This document shows, one piece after another, positions 9,352-17,938 of a stretch of 64,000 bases of DNA; the first letter of the stretch is position 1; the number at the start of each line of letters is the position of its first letter. A program made the position numbers and the translations under genes. The notes under the pieces are model-generated. The model saw nothing but the letters and a program-made list of their open reading frames with translations. It was not told where the DNA came from and made no database searches. The DNA is from Corynebacterium poyangense (GTDB taxonomy: Bacteria > Actinomycetota > Actinomycetes > Mycobacteriales > Mycobacteriaceae), in NCBI RefSeq assembly GCF_014522205.1, contig NZ_CP046884.1, positions 1,550,001-1,614,000 on the forward strand, read 5' to 3'.

Positions 9352-10261
9352 GCCGCTCAGCATTGACATGGGTGTAAATCTGCGTGGTCTGAAGAGAACT
9401 ATGCCCCAACATTTCCTGAACCATACGAAGATCTGCTCCCCCCTCGAGTAAATGGGTGGCGGCGCTATGTCTTAATCCGTGCGGAGTTAATGTTCCACAG
9501 CCATTGACAGCAGCAGATTTTTCCACAACCCGACGCACTTGCCGTTGGTTGATACGTCGTCCCCGCACTCCCACAAATAGCGCGTCTTCTTCAGCCGAAG
9601 CCAATTCTTGTCGACCCAGGTCAAGCCACTTTTTAACTGCTTCAGCCGCTGGCCTACCAAAAGGCACGACGCGTTGCTTATCCCCTTTGCCCGTTACCCG
9701 TGCCGTACGCAGCCCTAGATCAATGTCTCCAACATTTAACCCGCACAACTCGGCTACCCGCATTCCTGACGCATAGAGCAATTCCAGCATGGCGACGTCA
9801 CGATAATATTCTGGCTCTGAAGAAGAGTCCGTATTAGTGATAAGTTCTTCAGCTTGATCGGGATTAATCACCACCGGCAAAGTCCGATAACTGTGCGGAT
9901 TAACTAGCCGAGCGGCAACATCCTGGTCGAGATAGCCCTGAGTACGAGACCATCTACTAAAAGCTCGTACTGCGGCTGCCCGGCGCGCCAAGGTGGCACG
10001 ACTTCGCCCAACGCGCATAGCTTCCGCTAACCAGGAGCGGAGATTTTCCAAAGTGAAATCCGCATAGGTGGGAGCTATCTTCGCTAAGGATTGAAGATCA
10101 GATCTGTATCCCTTTACCGTGGCCGAGGATCGACCTTTCACCAAGCTTTGATAATCCGCAAAATCCTCAATGGCGGCGTTGAGTTGGACGCGGGGCCTCG
10201 ACGTGGTCGAAGGCGGCGTCGGCCGTTGCTCCGACGCCGCCTCCCTTGTTGACTCACCCAT
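9314..10261 (-). CDS. xerC: Tyrosine recombinase XerC
   Basis: Site-specific recombinase that resolves chromosome dimers at dif. The core-binding domain starts near NAAIEDFADYQSLVKG. All catalytic residues are visible: Arg in GMRVAEL, Lys in GKGDKQR, HxxR in HGLRHSAATH, His in LGHSSLQTT and the Tyr nucleophile in IYTHV. 315 aa from the ATG at 10261, close to family size; the frame stays open to 10372, and the longer version would add a basic, unmatched N-terminus. Located in the dprA-xerC order usual for corynebacteria, so it is not a phage integrase. Confidence 0.93.
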   Translation of the reverse strand: MGESTREAASEQRPTPPSTTSRPRVQLNAAIEDFADYQSLVKGRSSATVKGYRSDLQSLAKIAPTYADFTLENLRSWLAEAMRVGRSRATLARRAAAVRAFSRWSRTQGYLDQDVAARLVNPHSYRTLPVVINPDQAEELITNTDSSSEPEYYRDVAMLELLYASGMRVAELCGLNVGDIDLGLRTARVTGKGDKQRVVPFGRPAAEAVKKWLDLGRQELASAEEDALFVGVRGRRINQRQVRRVVEKSAAVNGCGTLTPHGLRHSAATHLLEGGADLRMVQEMLGHSSLQTTQIYTHVNAERLKQVYRQAHPRA

Positions 10262-10377
10262 AATGCACAACCTTAGCTTCCGATCAGTCCCGGGGCGAGG
10301 TTCCTTTATCCTTACGCTGACCCGATCTTCCCTTTCGGTAGCGATCCTGAGCCCAGCCCGACTCAGGATCACTTAAC

Positions 10378-10411
10378 TTAGGCTTGCCTGCATCACTTTA
10401 GCCTAACCTTC
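10378..10411. promoter_or_regulatory. Candidate DtxR-type iron box upstream of xerC
   Basis: Two 7-bp arms TTAGGCT and AGCCTAA are separated by 15 nt (10377-10405 region). The right-hand arm sits in a 19-bp window, 10393-10411, that agrees with the DtxR consensus TTAGGTTAGCCTAACCTAA at 14 positions by my count. It lies in the xerC-dprA gap. Function is unproven; it could be a chance or relic site. Confidence 0.35.
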
Positions 10412-10477
10412 GTGAACCGGCAAGGGGTCTGCGGAAAATTTTCTTGTTTCATCATCCCCCTTCGCTGGTTTCCGTGA

Positions 10478-11644
10478 CTAGCAGCGGATCCAAGTGGTTC
10501 CCTTCCTCTGGCACAAACCGCGTTCTTGCAGCGCCATCAAGGTATAAACGCATAATCTGAGAGGCACTCCAGAATCTCGAGCGATATTCTCGGTTTCGAT
10601 CCGGTGGTAGTTACTTAGCGCATCAAAGACCCGTAACTCTACCGGAGCTAAACCTTGAATATCATCGGCTGCAAATTGCCTCTCCCATTGTTCGGTAGCG
10701 TCCACCGCACCCACTTGTTCTACAAGTGAGCGAATATCATCGCCACTGATTACTAGTTGGGCCTCTCCCTTTTGAATTTTGTCATGACATCCAAGAGAGT
10801 TGATCGAAGTGATCGGACCGGGCACCGCCATACCTACCCGTCCTAGGCCTTGAGCCCACATCAAGGTGTTTAATGCCCCGGAACGCCACGCGGCTTCTAC
10901 CACCACTGTTCCTTGTGATAGTGCGGCAACCAATCGATTCCTGGTCAAGAAGCGATGTCGAGCCGGTCTGAGTAGTGGCGGATACTCAGTAAGTAGTGTG
11001 CCGCCACCTTGGGCAACTCGACGAAATAGTTGCTTATTGGCTGCCGGGTAATTGACCCCTGCCCCGCTAGCCATCACAATGATGGTCCGGCCACCCGACG
11101 CCAAAGCCTGCTCATGGGCGACAGTATCTACCCCTAAGGCTCCTCCCGAGACGATGTTCCACTGATGCGGAACCAACTCACTGACGAGTTTTTCTGTGGC
11201 GTGCCTGCCGTAGTTACTTAATGCCCGTGTACCAACAACCGCGATAGCTCGCTGGCTTGATTCGGCCACCTCGTCCCCCGCCACCCATAGGGCATGTGGA
11301 CAGGTGGCATCATGCTGATAACTACGGATGATGTCGCTTCTCCCCGATGAAGCAAAGCCGAAGGCTTGTTGAAATTGCTCCTGAGGCCATTCTGTATCCG
11401 TGGCACAAATAATCCGGAAACCTAAGTGCGCAGCCTGGGCCAGATCCTCTTTGGCGGCAGAGTGCTGATAGCGACTCTCACTTTCACTCAGTAGTTTCTT
11501 TCCGATCCACGGTTCCCGATGAAAAACCCCGTGGGCGATTTTTTCGAGTTCGATGCCAGCTGACAGGTGGTGCTGGAGTGCTTTGCTCGGGCCTTCGATC
11601 ACTCGAGAAAGATAGGCGGCAGCCTGATGTTCTTTACTCCACAT
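10478..11644 (-). CDS. dprA: DNA-processing protein DprA (Smf)
   Basis: Loads RecA onto incoming single-stranded DNA in transformable bacteria; it is also kept in many species without known competence. 388 aa. The Rossmann-like DprA domain is clear: AVVGTRALSNYGRHA, SGGALGVDTVAHEQAL, SGAGVNYPAANKQLF and GTLLTEYPP. The C-terminal 65 residues look like the winged-helix DprA tail. The stop of yifB lies only 2 bp upstream of its ATG, so the genes are translationally close. Followed by xerC. Confidence 0.95.
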   Translation of the reverse strand: MWSKEHQAAAYLSRVIEGPSKALQHHLSAGIELEKIAHGVFHREPWIGKKLLSESESRYQHSAAKEDLAQAAHLGFRIICATDTEWPQEQFQQAFGFASSGRSDIIRSYQHDATCPHALWVAGDEVAESSQRAIAVVGTRALSNYGRHATEKLVSELVPHQWNIVSGGALGVDTVAHEQALASGGRTIIVMASGAGVNYPAANKQLFRRVAQGGGTLLTEYPPLLRPARHRFLTRNRLVAALSQGTVVVEAAWRSGALNTLMWAQGLGRVGMAVPGPITSINSLGCHDKIQKGEAQLVISGDDIRSLVEQVGAVDATEQWERQFAADDIQGLAPVELRVFDALSNYHRIETENIARDSGVPLRLCVYTLMALQERGLCQRKGTTWIRC

Positions 11645-11646
11645 TC

Positions 11647-13176
11647 TTAGAATTCCTCATATCCATTGTCGTGGTGAAAGGCCATCGCTTTTTCCATGTG
11701 ATCCATAGTCGGCTGCCTTGCCCCCGCAAGATCACATAACGTCCACGCCAACCTCAAATTCCGGTTAACCCCCCGCTGAGAGATTGTTCCACGCGCTAGA
11801 TACGCCTCAAGCATCGCCATTGCTGCCTCGTCAGCAGGAAAATGGCGTCTCAAAAGATGTCCGCTGAGATGCGCATTAACTCTCACCGCTAATCCGCGTG
11901 ATGCCCAGCGATGAGCAGCACGATCCCTAGCTTCGGCGACTCTTTCTGCAATCGCAGCACTCGATTCGGCAGCTCGATCAAACAGGCTCTGACCTGTGGA
12001 ATGACTACGCACGATAATGTCCAGGCGGTCTCTTAATGGCCCAGAAATATTGCTCAAATATCGTCGTCGAATATGAGCTAAACAACGGCACTGATGGGGT
12101 TTGTCAGCACCACAGCGGCAGGGATTAGCCGCCATCAGCAATTGGAAACGCGCCGGAAACGTGACCTCGTGTCGCGCCCTCATCACAGTGACTTCTCCGT
12201 CCTCGATGGCGGTCCGTAGCCCATCCAAAATGGGTGCTGGTATTTCTGAAACTTCATCAAGAAATAACACACCGTGGTGAGCTAAACTCACCGCTCCAGG
12301 GTGAGGATTACCACTGCCTCCTCCCAATAACGCTGCTCTACTTACGCTATGGTGCGGGGCAATAAAAGGAGCGTGACTTAAAGGCTCAACAACCCCCAGT
12401 CCGCTGAGTGAATGAATTGCGGTGGCTTGAATCCTTTGCACAGAATCGAGTTCGGGCAAAATACTTGGAAAACGAGCCGCTATCATTGACTTTCCGGATC
12501 CTGGGGGACCGATCATCAGCATGTGATGTCCACCGGCAGCAGCAACTTCGGCTGCCTTAATGAGACTAGATTGACCTACCACGTCTTTCATGTCCCCTGA
12601 AAAGCGTTGCGCTTTCCGGAATTCAGGGGAACTCGGTGGCAATAACCCCACCTGCCCTATTGCCCAACCCCACACCTCGCTCAGAGAGTCAGCAACCAGG
12701 ACAGTTACCTCGTCTTGAGAAAAGAGAGTAGCTTCTGAAGCGTTTGCCCGTGGAATAATAACAGTGGGTATTTTTTCATCGCGCGCAGCCATGAGCGCAG
12801 AAAGAACTCCAGGCACCGGTTTAAGCCTCCCATCTAGCCCCAACTCCCCGAGGAACATGGTGGAAGCACAGCGATAAGAAAGTTCTGGATCACTAGTTGC
12901 CGCAGCCAACACCCCCATGGCCAGCGACAAATCATAGTGTGCACCGGTTTTTCGAAGTGAAGCCGGCGACAAGGAAATCGTAATTTTTGAGCGCGGCCAG
13001 CCAAGCGTCGAGTGTTGAATTGCCGTCCGCACCCTCTCGCGGGCTTCACTAATAGACGTATCGGCTAGCCCGACGATATGGATGCCTGGCAGACCCGAAC
13101 CTATCTTGACTTCCACGGTTACCAGGTGAGCACTAACTCCATAGAAACTAACGGTGCGTGTGCTAGCAAGCCCCAT
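11647..13176 (-). CDS. YifB/ComM-type Mg-chelatase-like AAA+ ATPase
   Basis: 509-aa protein with the N-terminal ChlI-like domain (MGLASTRTVSFYG, HIVGLADTSISEARERV), Walker A GPPGSGKSMIAARFP, Walker B VLFLDEVSEI and a Cys cluster NPCRCGADKPHQCRC. Relatives (ComM) promote branch migration in natural transformation. The ATG at 13176 is preferred over a TTG two codons earlier because AAGGGGG precedes it. It overlaps the end of yraN by 14 bp and is followed by dprA, the common yraN-yifB-dprA set for DNA uptake or processing. Confidence 0.93.
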   Translation of the reverse strand: MGLASTRTVSFYGVSAHLVTVEVKIGSGLPGIHIVGLADTSISEARERVRTAIQHSTLGWPRSKITISLSPASLRKTGAHYDLSLAMGVLAAATSDPELSYRCASTMFLGELGLDGRLKPVPGVLSALMAARDEKIPTVIIPRANASEATLFSQDEVTVLVADSLSEVWGWAIGQVGLLPPSSPEFRKAQRFSGDMKDVVGQSSLIKAAEVAAAGGHHMLMIGPPGSGKSMIAARFPSILPELDSVQRIQATAIHSLSGLGVVEPLSHAPFIAPHHSVSRAALLGGGSGNPHPGAVSLAHHGVLFLDEVSEIPAPILDGLRTAIEDGEVTVMRARHEVTFPARFQLLMAANPCRCGADKPHQCRCLAHIRRRYLSNISGPLRDRLDIIVRSHSTGQSLFDRAAESSAAIAERVAEARDRAAHRWASRGLAVRVNAHLSGHLLRRHFPADEAAMAMLEAYLARGTISQRGVNRNLRLAWTLCDLAGARQPTMDHMEKAMAFHHDNGYEEF

Positions 13177-13519
13177 CCTCAACCCCCTTGAAAATGCGAA
13201 CAGTGCCGGATTGGATCTCTACGACATCAATCCGTATCTGCTGGACGTGATGTTCCCGGAGCCAGGCAGCAATGGCTCGCCGTAGTCGTCGGATTTTATC
13301 TGCAGTGACCGCCTCAGCACCTCCAAAATCTGTTCTAGTGCGAGTCTTGACCTCAATAAACACGACGGTTCCGTCTCGTTCCTTGACGATGAGATCAATT
13401 TCGCCACCCGGGTATCTGACATTGCGGCCGAGAACACTGCCCCCTTGTGCTTGGTAGATCTGTGCAGCATGAGACTCGCCAGCTTTGCCAAGCAACACGT
13501 TGTGTTTGATGCGTGCCAC
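13163..13519 (-). CDS. YraN family (UPF0102) nuclease-fold protein
   Basis: 118-aa protein with the restriction-endonuclease-like core of UPF0102: GGEIDLIVKERDGTVVFIEVKTR, shown in two parts, provides the D...ExK acidic and lysine residues expected for a metal-dependent nuclease. Starts MARIKHNVLLGK. The family's cellular role is poorly defined, but it is usually next to yifB and dprA, as here. Cytosolic, no signal peptide. Confidence 0.9.
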   Translation of the reverse strand: MARIKHNVLLGKAGESHAAQIYQAQGGSVLGRNVRYPGGEIDLIVKERDGTVVFIEVKTRTRTDFGGAEAVTADKIRRLRRAIAAWLREHHVQQIRIDVVEIQSGTVRIFKGVEDGAC

Positions 13520-13691
13520 AACAACACCTCCCCCCGAAAAAAGAAATGACGTTTAGGTGACTTCTACTCTGGATGCTGTGGGCACCAACCGCCAGTTAAG
13601 CAAAGAAAAATCACCCGAAGCTGTGGAGAACAAGAGTATTCCACAACTAAGGGCGAAAGGAGTTGACTATCGATTCTTTTTCGGCTCCCAG

Positions 13692-14000
13692 TTAAGACTC
13701 GGGCATCATGATGTCCGGCTTATCTAGTTCCTCAATATTGACGTCTTTATATGTAATAACACGAACATACCGAACAAATCGTGCGGACCGGTACATATCC
13801 CATACCCAGGCATCAGACATCCGCACTTCATAATAAACATCAGAGCCCTTAGTATGCGGAATTAATTCCACCGCATTAGCTAAATAAAATCGCCGCTCTG
13901 TTTCCACAACGTAGGAAAATTGGCTAACCACATCCCGATATTCCCGGTACAGCGAAAGTTCAACCTCAGCTTCGTAATTATCCAGTTCCTCAGCGCTCAT
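13692..14000 (-). CDS. DUF2469 domain-containing protein
   Basis: 102-aa acidic protein (MSAEELDNYEAEVELSLYRE) of the actinobacterial DUF2469 family, invariably found after rnhB. It has aromatic-rich segments (FSYVVETERRFYLANAVEL, VYYEVRMSDAWVWDMYRSARF). Function unknown. Its start overlaps the rnhB stop by 11 bp, suggesting coupled translation. The 170-bp gap below it (13520-13691), upstream of yraN, contains no gene that I can support. Confidence 0.92.
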   Translation of the reverse strand: MSAEELDNYEAEVELSLYREYRDVVSQFSYVVETERRFYLANAVELIPHTKGSDVYYEVRMSDAWVWDMYRSARFVRYVRVITYKDVNIEELDKPDIMMPES

Positions 14001-14676
14001 GGTTTCCCTTCTCTTCTGAAATCTGGTTATTTAGCCACTCGTGATGCGCAGCTTTGATATTGGCATAACTATATCGGTGTTCCGGGCAAGCTCCGTGACG
14101 GCGCACCGCTTCCAGATGAGCAGAAGTTCCATACCCCTTGTGATTTTTCAATCCATATTCTGGATAGTCCTGATCCATCCTCACCATGAGTTCATCCCGT
14201 GCTTGTTTCGCTAAAACGCTGGCTGCAGCAATACATCGCACATAGCCATCTCCACCGATAATTGGCAGCGAAGGAATAGTTAATCCCGGCACCCTCATCG
14301 CATCAATCAGCACATAGCCCGGTCGAAGATCTAAAGCAGTTACTGCCCTTCGCATTCCTGAGATATTGGCGTGCTGAATTCCCCATAAGTCAATATCAGC
14401 AGCCGGAATGTGAATAATTGACCACGAGATCGCATATTTTTTAATCAGTGGCGCTAACAAAGCACGACGTTGAGCAGTTAATTTCTTTGAATCGGTCAAT
14501 GTCGCTAGCTGCTGAATTGGTTCATCCGGAAGGACGCAAGCAGCCACCGTCATGGGACCACAACATGCACCCCGTCCGGCTTCATCTACTCCAGCTACCG
14601 GCCCCAGATCAGCTTTACTCAACGCTACTTCATAGGTCCGCAGGTGTTTAAGATTTCGCACACGCCCAGAATTCAT
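13990..14676 (-). CDS. rnhB: Ribonuclease HII
   Basis: Endonuclease removing ribonucleotides and RNA-DNA hybrids. 228 aa; the catalytic motif GVDEAGRG occurs near residue 30. Further acidic residues lie in TDSKKLTAQRR and VLIDAMRVPG, and KNHKGYGTSAHLEAV is the family's C-terminal motif. Starts MNSGRVRNLKH, 3 bp after the lepB stop, in the lepB-rnhB-DUF2469 order. Cytosolic. Confidence 0.96.
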   Translation of the reverse strand: MNSGRVRNLKHLRTYEVALSKADLGPVAGVDEAGRGACCGPMTVAACVLPDEPIQQLATLTDSKKLTAQRRALLAPLIKKYAISWSIIHIPAADIDLWGIQHANISGMRRAVTALDLRPGYVLIDAMRVPGLTIPSLPIIGGDGYVRCIAAASVLAKQARDELMVRMDQDYPEYGLKNHKGYGTSAHLEAVRRHGACPEHRYSYANIKAAHHEWLNNQISEEKGNHER

Positions 14677-14679
14677 CTT

Positions 14680-15477
14680 CTATTGATTGTGAATGTCTCG
14701 GGATTCCACTGCGCCAATTCGACTAAACGGAAAGACAATCGCCTGAACCTTACCGCGAATATTTTCCCGTGGGATTGTTCCTTGGAATTCATCTCCCAGG
14801 TGGTAGCGAGAATCCTTGGAATTTGTACGGTTGTCTCCCATCATGAAGTAATGGTCAGCGGGGACTGTAATGGGGCCAAAGTAGGGGCCGCCGCATTCGG
14901 TAGACCCGATTTGCGGGTCTACCGGGTAGGTTGGCGGGGAAAGAATATAGGCGCTGTCGATTTGTTTACCGTCGACCATAATCCCAGGATCCCCCGGCAA
15001 ACAGGACACCGTTTGCCCTCCGGTAGCAATAATGCGCTTCACTAAATCATTCTCATCCGGTGCCACTAATCCAACATAGGATAAACCGTTTTGAATTCCA
15101 CGAATAAAAGGGTTTTCTGAACGTTGCGAAATAAATGACGTATCCCAGGAAGGAGCACCTTTGAAAACTACGACGTCACCGGGTTGAGGATCAGAAAAGT
15201 GATACGTGACCTTATCTACCACTATTCGATCTCCGGTACAGCCGGTACAGCCGTGCAAGGTCGGTTCCATCGATTGGCTCGGAATTACGTACATCCGACC
15301 AATAAACGTTTGGATAACAAAAATGAGTGCCAATGTAATGACGATGACGAGTGGTATTTCCACATACCACGGCAATTGCTTGCGTTCCTTGCGAACACGG
15401 TGATGAGAAGTTGGCTGGGAGTCTCGGGGAGTCGTCGTGTCGTCCTCGGGAGCGGAGATGCGGAAAGAATCAGTCAC
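14680..15477 (-). CDS. lepB: Type I signal peptidase
   Basis: Membrane-bound serine/lysine protease cleaving Sec and Tat signal peptides. One membrane anchor (PLVIVITLALIFVIQTFIG) is followed by the catalytic Ser motif IPSQSMEPTL and the Lys motif LVKRIIATGG. FFMMGDNRTNSKDSR in the form YFMMGDNRTNSKDSR is the conserved box E. The GTG at 15477 is preferred over the GTG at 15507, because the longer version would start within the rplS terminator hairpin and add MFFFGAILCK. Lies downstream of rplS and upstream of rnhB. Confidence 0.93.
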   Translation of the reverse strand: MTDSFRISAPEDDTTTPRDSQPTSHHRVRKERKQLPWYVEIPLVIVITLALIFVIQTFIGRMYVIPSQSMEPTLHGCTGCTGDRIVVDKVTYHFSDPQPGDVVVFKGAPSWDTSFISQRSENPFIRGIQNGLSYVGLVAPDENDLVKRIIATGGQTVSCLPGDPGIMVDGKQIDSAYILSPPTYPVDPQIGSTECGGPYFGPITVPADHYFMMGDNRTNSKDSRYHLGDEFQGTIPRENIRGKVQAIVFPFSRIGAVESRDIHNQ

Positions 15478-15493
15478 CTTGCAGAGAATAGCA

Positions 15494-15540
15494 CCAAAGA
15501 AAAACACCCCCGTGCTTTCTTCTGAGAAAGCCTGGAGGTG
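15494..15540 (-). terminator. Terminator after rplS
   Basis: On the minus strand GCTTTCT and AGAAAGC pair over 7 bp with a 4-nt loop. The stem is extended by an outer CACC/GGTG pairing and followed by TGTTTTTCTTTGG. It begins about 20 bp beyond the rplS stop codon, so it closes rplS and leaves lepB needing its own promoter or read-through. Confidence 0.8.
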
Positions 15541-15558
15541 ATAAGGAAACTAGTTGTA

Positions 15559-15900
15559 TTAGCGCTTTTCCTTGATGCGGGCTGCCTTGCCACGCAATTC
15601 ACGCAGATAGTACAACTTCGCACGACGTACAGCACCGCGACGAACAACGTCAATATGATCGATATTCGGGGAGTGAACTGGGAAGGTACGTTCAACACCG
15701 ATACCGAAAGAAACCTTACGCACGGTAAAGGTCTCGCGGATACCACTGCCCTGCCGGCGGATCACCACGCCCTTAAACAACTGGGTACGGACATTGTCGC
15801 CTTCGATAACCTTGACGTGAACGTCGAGGGTATCGCCGGGGCGGAAATCAGGTACATCATCGCGCAGCTGTGCTGCATCAACCTTGTCAAGAATATTCAT
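15559..15900 (-). CDS. rplS: 50S ribosomal protein L19
   Basis: Large-subunit protein at the 30S-50S interface, 113 aa, normal length. Diagnostic segments: [40 protein letters not shown], and [33 protein letters not shown] (three consecutive family blocks). Starts [11 protein letters not shown]. It lies outside the rpsP-rimM-trmD group, as in other actinobacteria. The 300-bp gap upstream (15901-16201) must carry its promoter and that of the divergent ABC exporter; no gene is seen in it. Confidence 0.97.
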   Translation of the reverse strand: MNILDKVDAAQLRDDVPDFRPGDTLDVHVKVIEGDNVRTQLFKGVVIRRQGSGIRETFTVRKVSFGIGVERTFPVHSPNIDHIDVVRRGAVRRAKLYYLRELRGKAARIKEKR

Positions 15901-16201
15901 GAAAGATCGTCCTTCACTTTTCTAGGGACAGAGGACCCTGGCGGCACTTCCTACTATGTGGCGCTCGGCCGGTTCGTATCCGTGACATTTTTGCGACCCA
16001 CTGGCAAGCCAATGGTCAACCCAAGTAGTGTGCCATAAACCAGCGCTGAGGACAAAATGGGTCGACGCACTGCCAGCCCAGGAAAGATGCCGCTCCTCAT
16101 CAAGCTGAGGTATAAACTACTGGCGTCCCTGGGAATCCCCCATCCTGCCGGGCTTATCGTACGGCAACGATCCCCGACTCTCAACGTCAAAGGCAAAGGT
16201 T

Positions 16202-17938
16202 ATGGCACATCCAGCTCAGATGTCGTCGCCAAATAACAGCACGACCACGCAACCAACGTCGGTGCGAAAAATACCGCTCGATGATGCGCGTGATCGAACA
16301 TTCCAGTTCATGAGTTTTCTGCTGGTGCTGCTAAAAACCCTCGCGCTTTCTTTCATCTGCGTGGTTATTGGCCATAGCCTCGGGGATTTTTTCTCCTCGA
16401 CGAGAGTGCCTGCATCTTTCCCGTGGATACCGTTGTTCTGCTGGACCGTCATTGCAGCAGGAGCTGAAGGCCTGAGACTCAACCTGGAACACATCAGTGC
16501 CCGACTAAGCCAGTGGCGCTACCAAGACCGCCTCCTCGCCCACGTCTTCCGGCGCGGCCCAGCCCAGCTCGCCAAGGAACGCCGAGGTGCGTTGATTTCG
16601 CTTCTCAGTCAAGGCACCACTCGCATCGCCGAGTACCGCCAAACTTATCTAGGACACGCCATCGGCGGCATTTTTTCACCAGTCGTGGTGCTCATCGTCA
16701 TGGCTTGTTATGCCGATCCAGTGACCGCAGCTTGGCTCTGCGTAACTGTTCCAGTACTCCCACTCCTGCTCGGCAGTTTTTCCCACGTCACTCGGAAAGT
16801 ATCGACGCGTTCACGCCAAGCCCGCGCACGTCTCTCTGCCCGCTATCTCGATGCTTTGCGTGGCTTAGAGAATCTCACCATCACTGGAGCAGCACCCCGA
16901 GTGTCCCAGGAACTAGCTGAGCTGGGAGAAGCTAACCGTCGCGAGATCATGCGGGTTTTAGCTGCTAACCAGTTAATTCTTTTTATTATTGACGCAGGGT
17001 TTTATCTTGCTTTCATTAGCACTTCCACCGCCTTAGCGTTATGGCGGGTCGGACGCGGTGAACTCGACGTCGGGGACGGACTCGCTATTTGCCTACTCAG
17101 TATCTTGTTGCTGGCCCCGATGTCTGAAATCGGCGGATTTTTCTATGTCGGCATGGCGGGCCGAGCCCAACAACGCGCATTCCGTGGTTTCCTCGGAACC
17201 TCAATACCTCCGGGAACAACCTCTTCGTCTCCTTATCCTGATCAGGTGATGAGGCACGGTTCCTCACACTGCGTGGGAGAAAAAGACGCCCCTGAATTAC
17301 AGATCACGGATCTGAGGTTCCGCTATCCATCTGCTTCTCTTCCGGTTCTTGATCAAGTGAATATCACCTTTGAGCGAGGGAAGTTTTATGGCATAGCAGG
17401 GCGGTCAGGATCCGGGAAAACCACGCTTCTCCGGCTGCTGAGTGGTGTACTCACCCCAGAACACGGCACGCTGAAAATTAACGGTCATCCCTGCGGTTGC
17501 GTCGATCTTAGAGAAGCCAGCGCCGTCGTTAATCAATTCACCTGGTTATTTTCCGGAACAATCCGAGAGAATCTACTGCTTGCTCACCCAGCAGCTACTG
17601 AGGAAGAGATGTGGGTGGCACTGAAAAAAGCTCGATTAGATCACGAAGTTCAGCTTTTCCCGCAAGGACTTGATACTCGGATCGGCGAAGGAGGAGCTGG
17701 CCTATCAGGTGGACAAGCGCAACGTCTTTCCTTCGCTCGAGCGTTGTTATCAGGCCGTCGCCTCCTTATCCTCGATGAACCCACTGCTCATATTGATCGG
17801 GTATCAGAAGGCTTTTTGCTCGAGGGGCTCAGAAACTTAGGATCGGATTACACCATCATTATGTCTACTCACCGCGAAAACTCTTTCCACTATGTAGATT
17901 CGCTCATTGATATCTCCGAACTGGGGGTGAAGAAGTGA
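16202..17938 (+). CDS. ABC exporter subunit, fused membrane and ATPase domains (first of a pair)
   Basis: 578 aa. The N-terminal half holds about six membrane segments, the C-terminal half an ATPase domain with Walker A GRSGSGKTTLLRLLSG, signature LSGGQAQRLSFARALL, Walker B RLLILDEPTAHID and a switch His in STHRENS. All catalytic residues are intact. AAAGG precedes the ATG at 16202. The stop TGA overlaps the start of the second ABC gene, so the two form a heterodimer. The architecture resembles CydDC and multidrug exporters; no cyd oxidase genes are nearby and the substrate is unknown. Confidence 0.88.
   Translation: MAHPAQMSSPNNSTTTQPTSVRKIPLDDARDRTFQFMSFLLVLLKTLALSFICVVIGHSLGDFFSSTRVPASFPWIPLFCWTVIAAGAEGLRLNLEHISARLSQWRYQDRLLAHVFRRGPAQLAKERRGALISLLSQGTTRIAEYRQTYLGHAIGGIFSPVVVLIVMACYADPVTAAWLCVTVPVLPLLLGSFSHVTRKVSTRSRQARARLSARYLDALRGLENLTITGAAPRVSQELAELGEANRREIMRVLAANQLILFIIDAGFYLAFISTSTALALWRVGRGELDVGDGLAICLLSILLLAPMSEIGGFFYVGMAGRAQQRAFRGFLGTSIPPGTTSSSPYPDQVMRHGSSHCVGEKDAPELQITDLRFRYPSASLPVLDQVNITFERGKFYGIAGRSGSGKTTLLRLLSGVLTPEHGTLKINGHPCGCVDLREASAVVNQFTWLFSGTIRENLLLAHPAATEEEMWVALKKARLDHEVQLFPQGLDTRIGEGGAGLSGGQAQRLSFARALLSGRRLLILDEPTAHIDRVSEGFLLEGLRNLGSDYTIIMSTHRENSFHYVDSLIDISELGVKK

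Noticed and set aside
9314..10261. Phage or island integrase
   Set aside because: The recombinase matches XerC and lies in the conserved dprA-xerC locus; no att-like repeats or phage genes are nearby.
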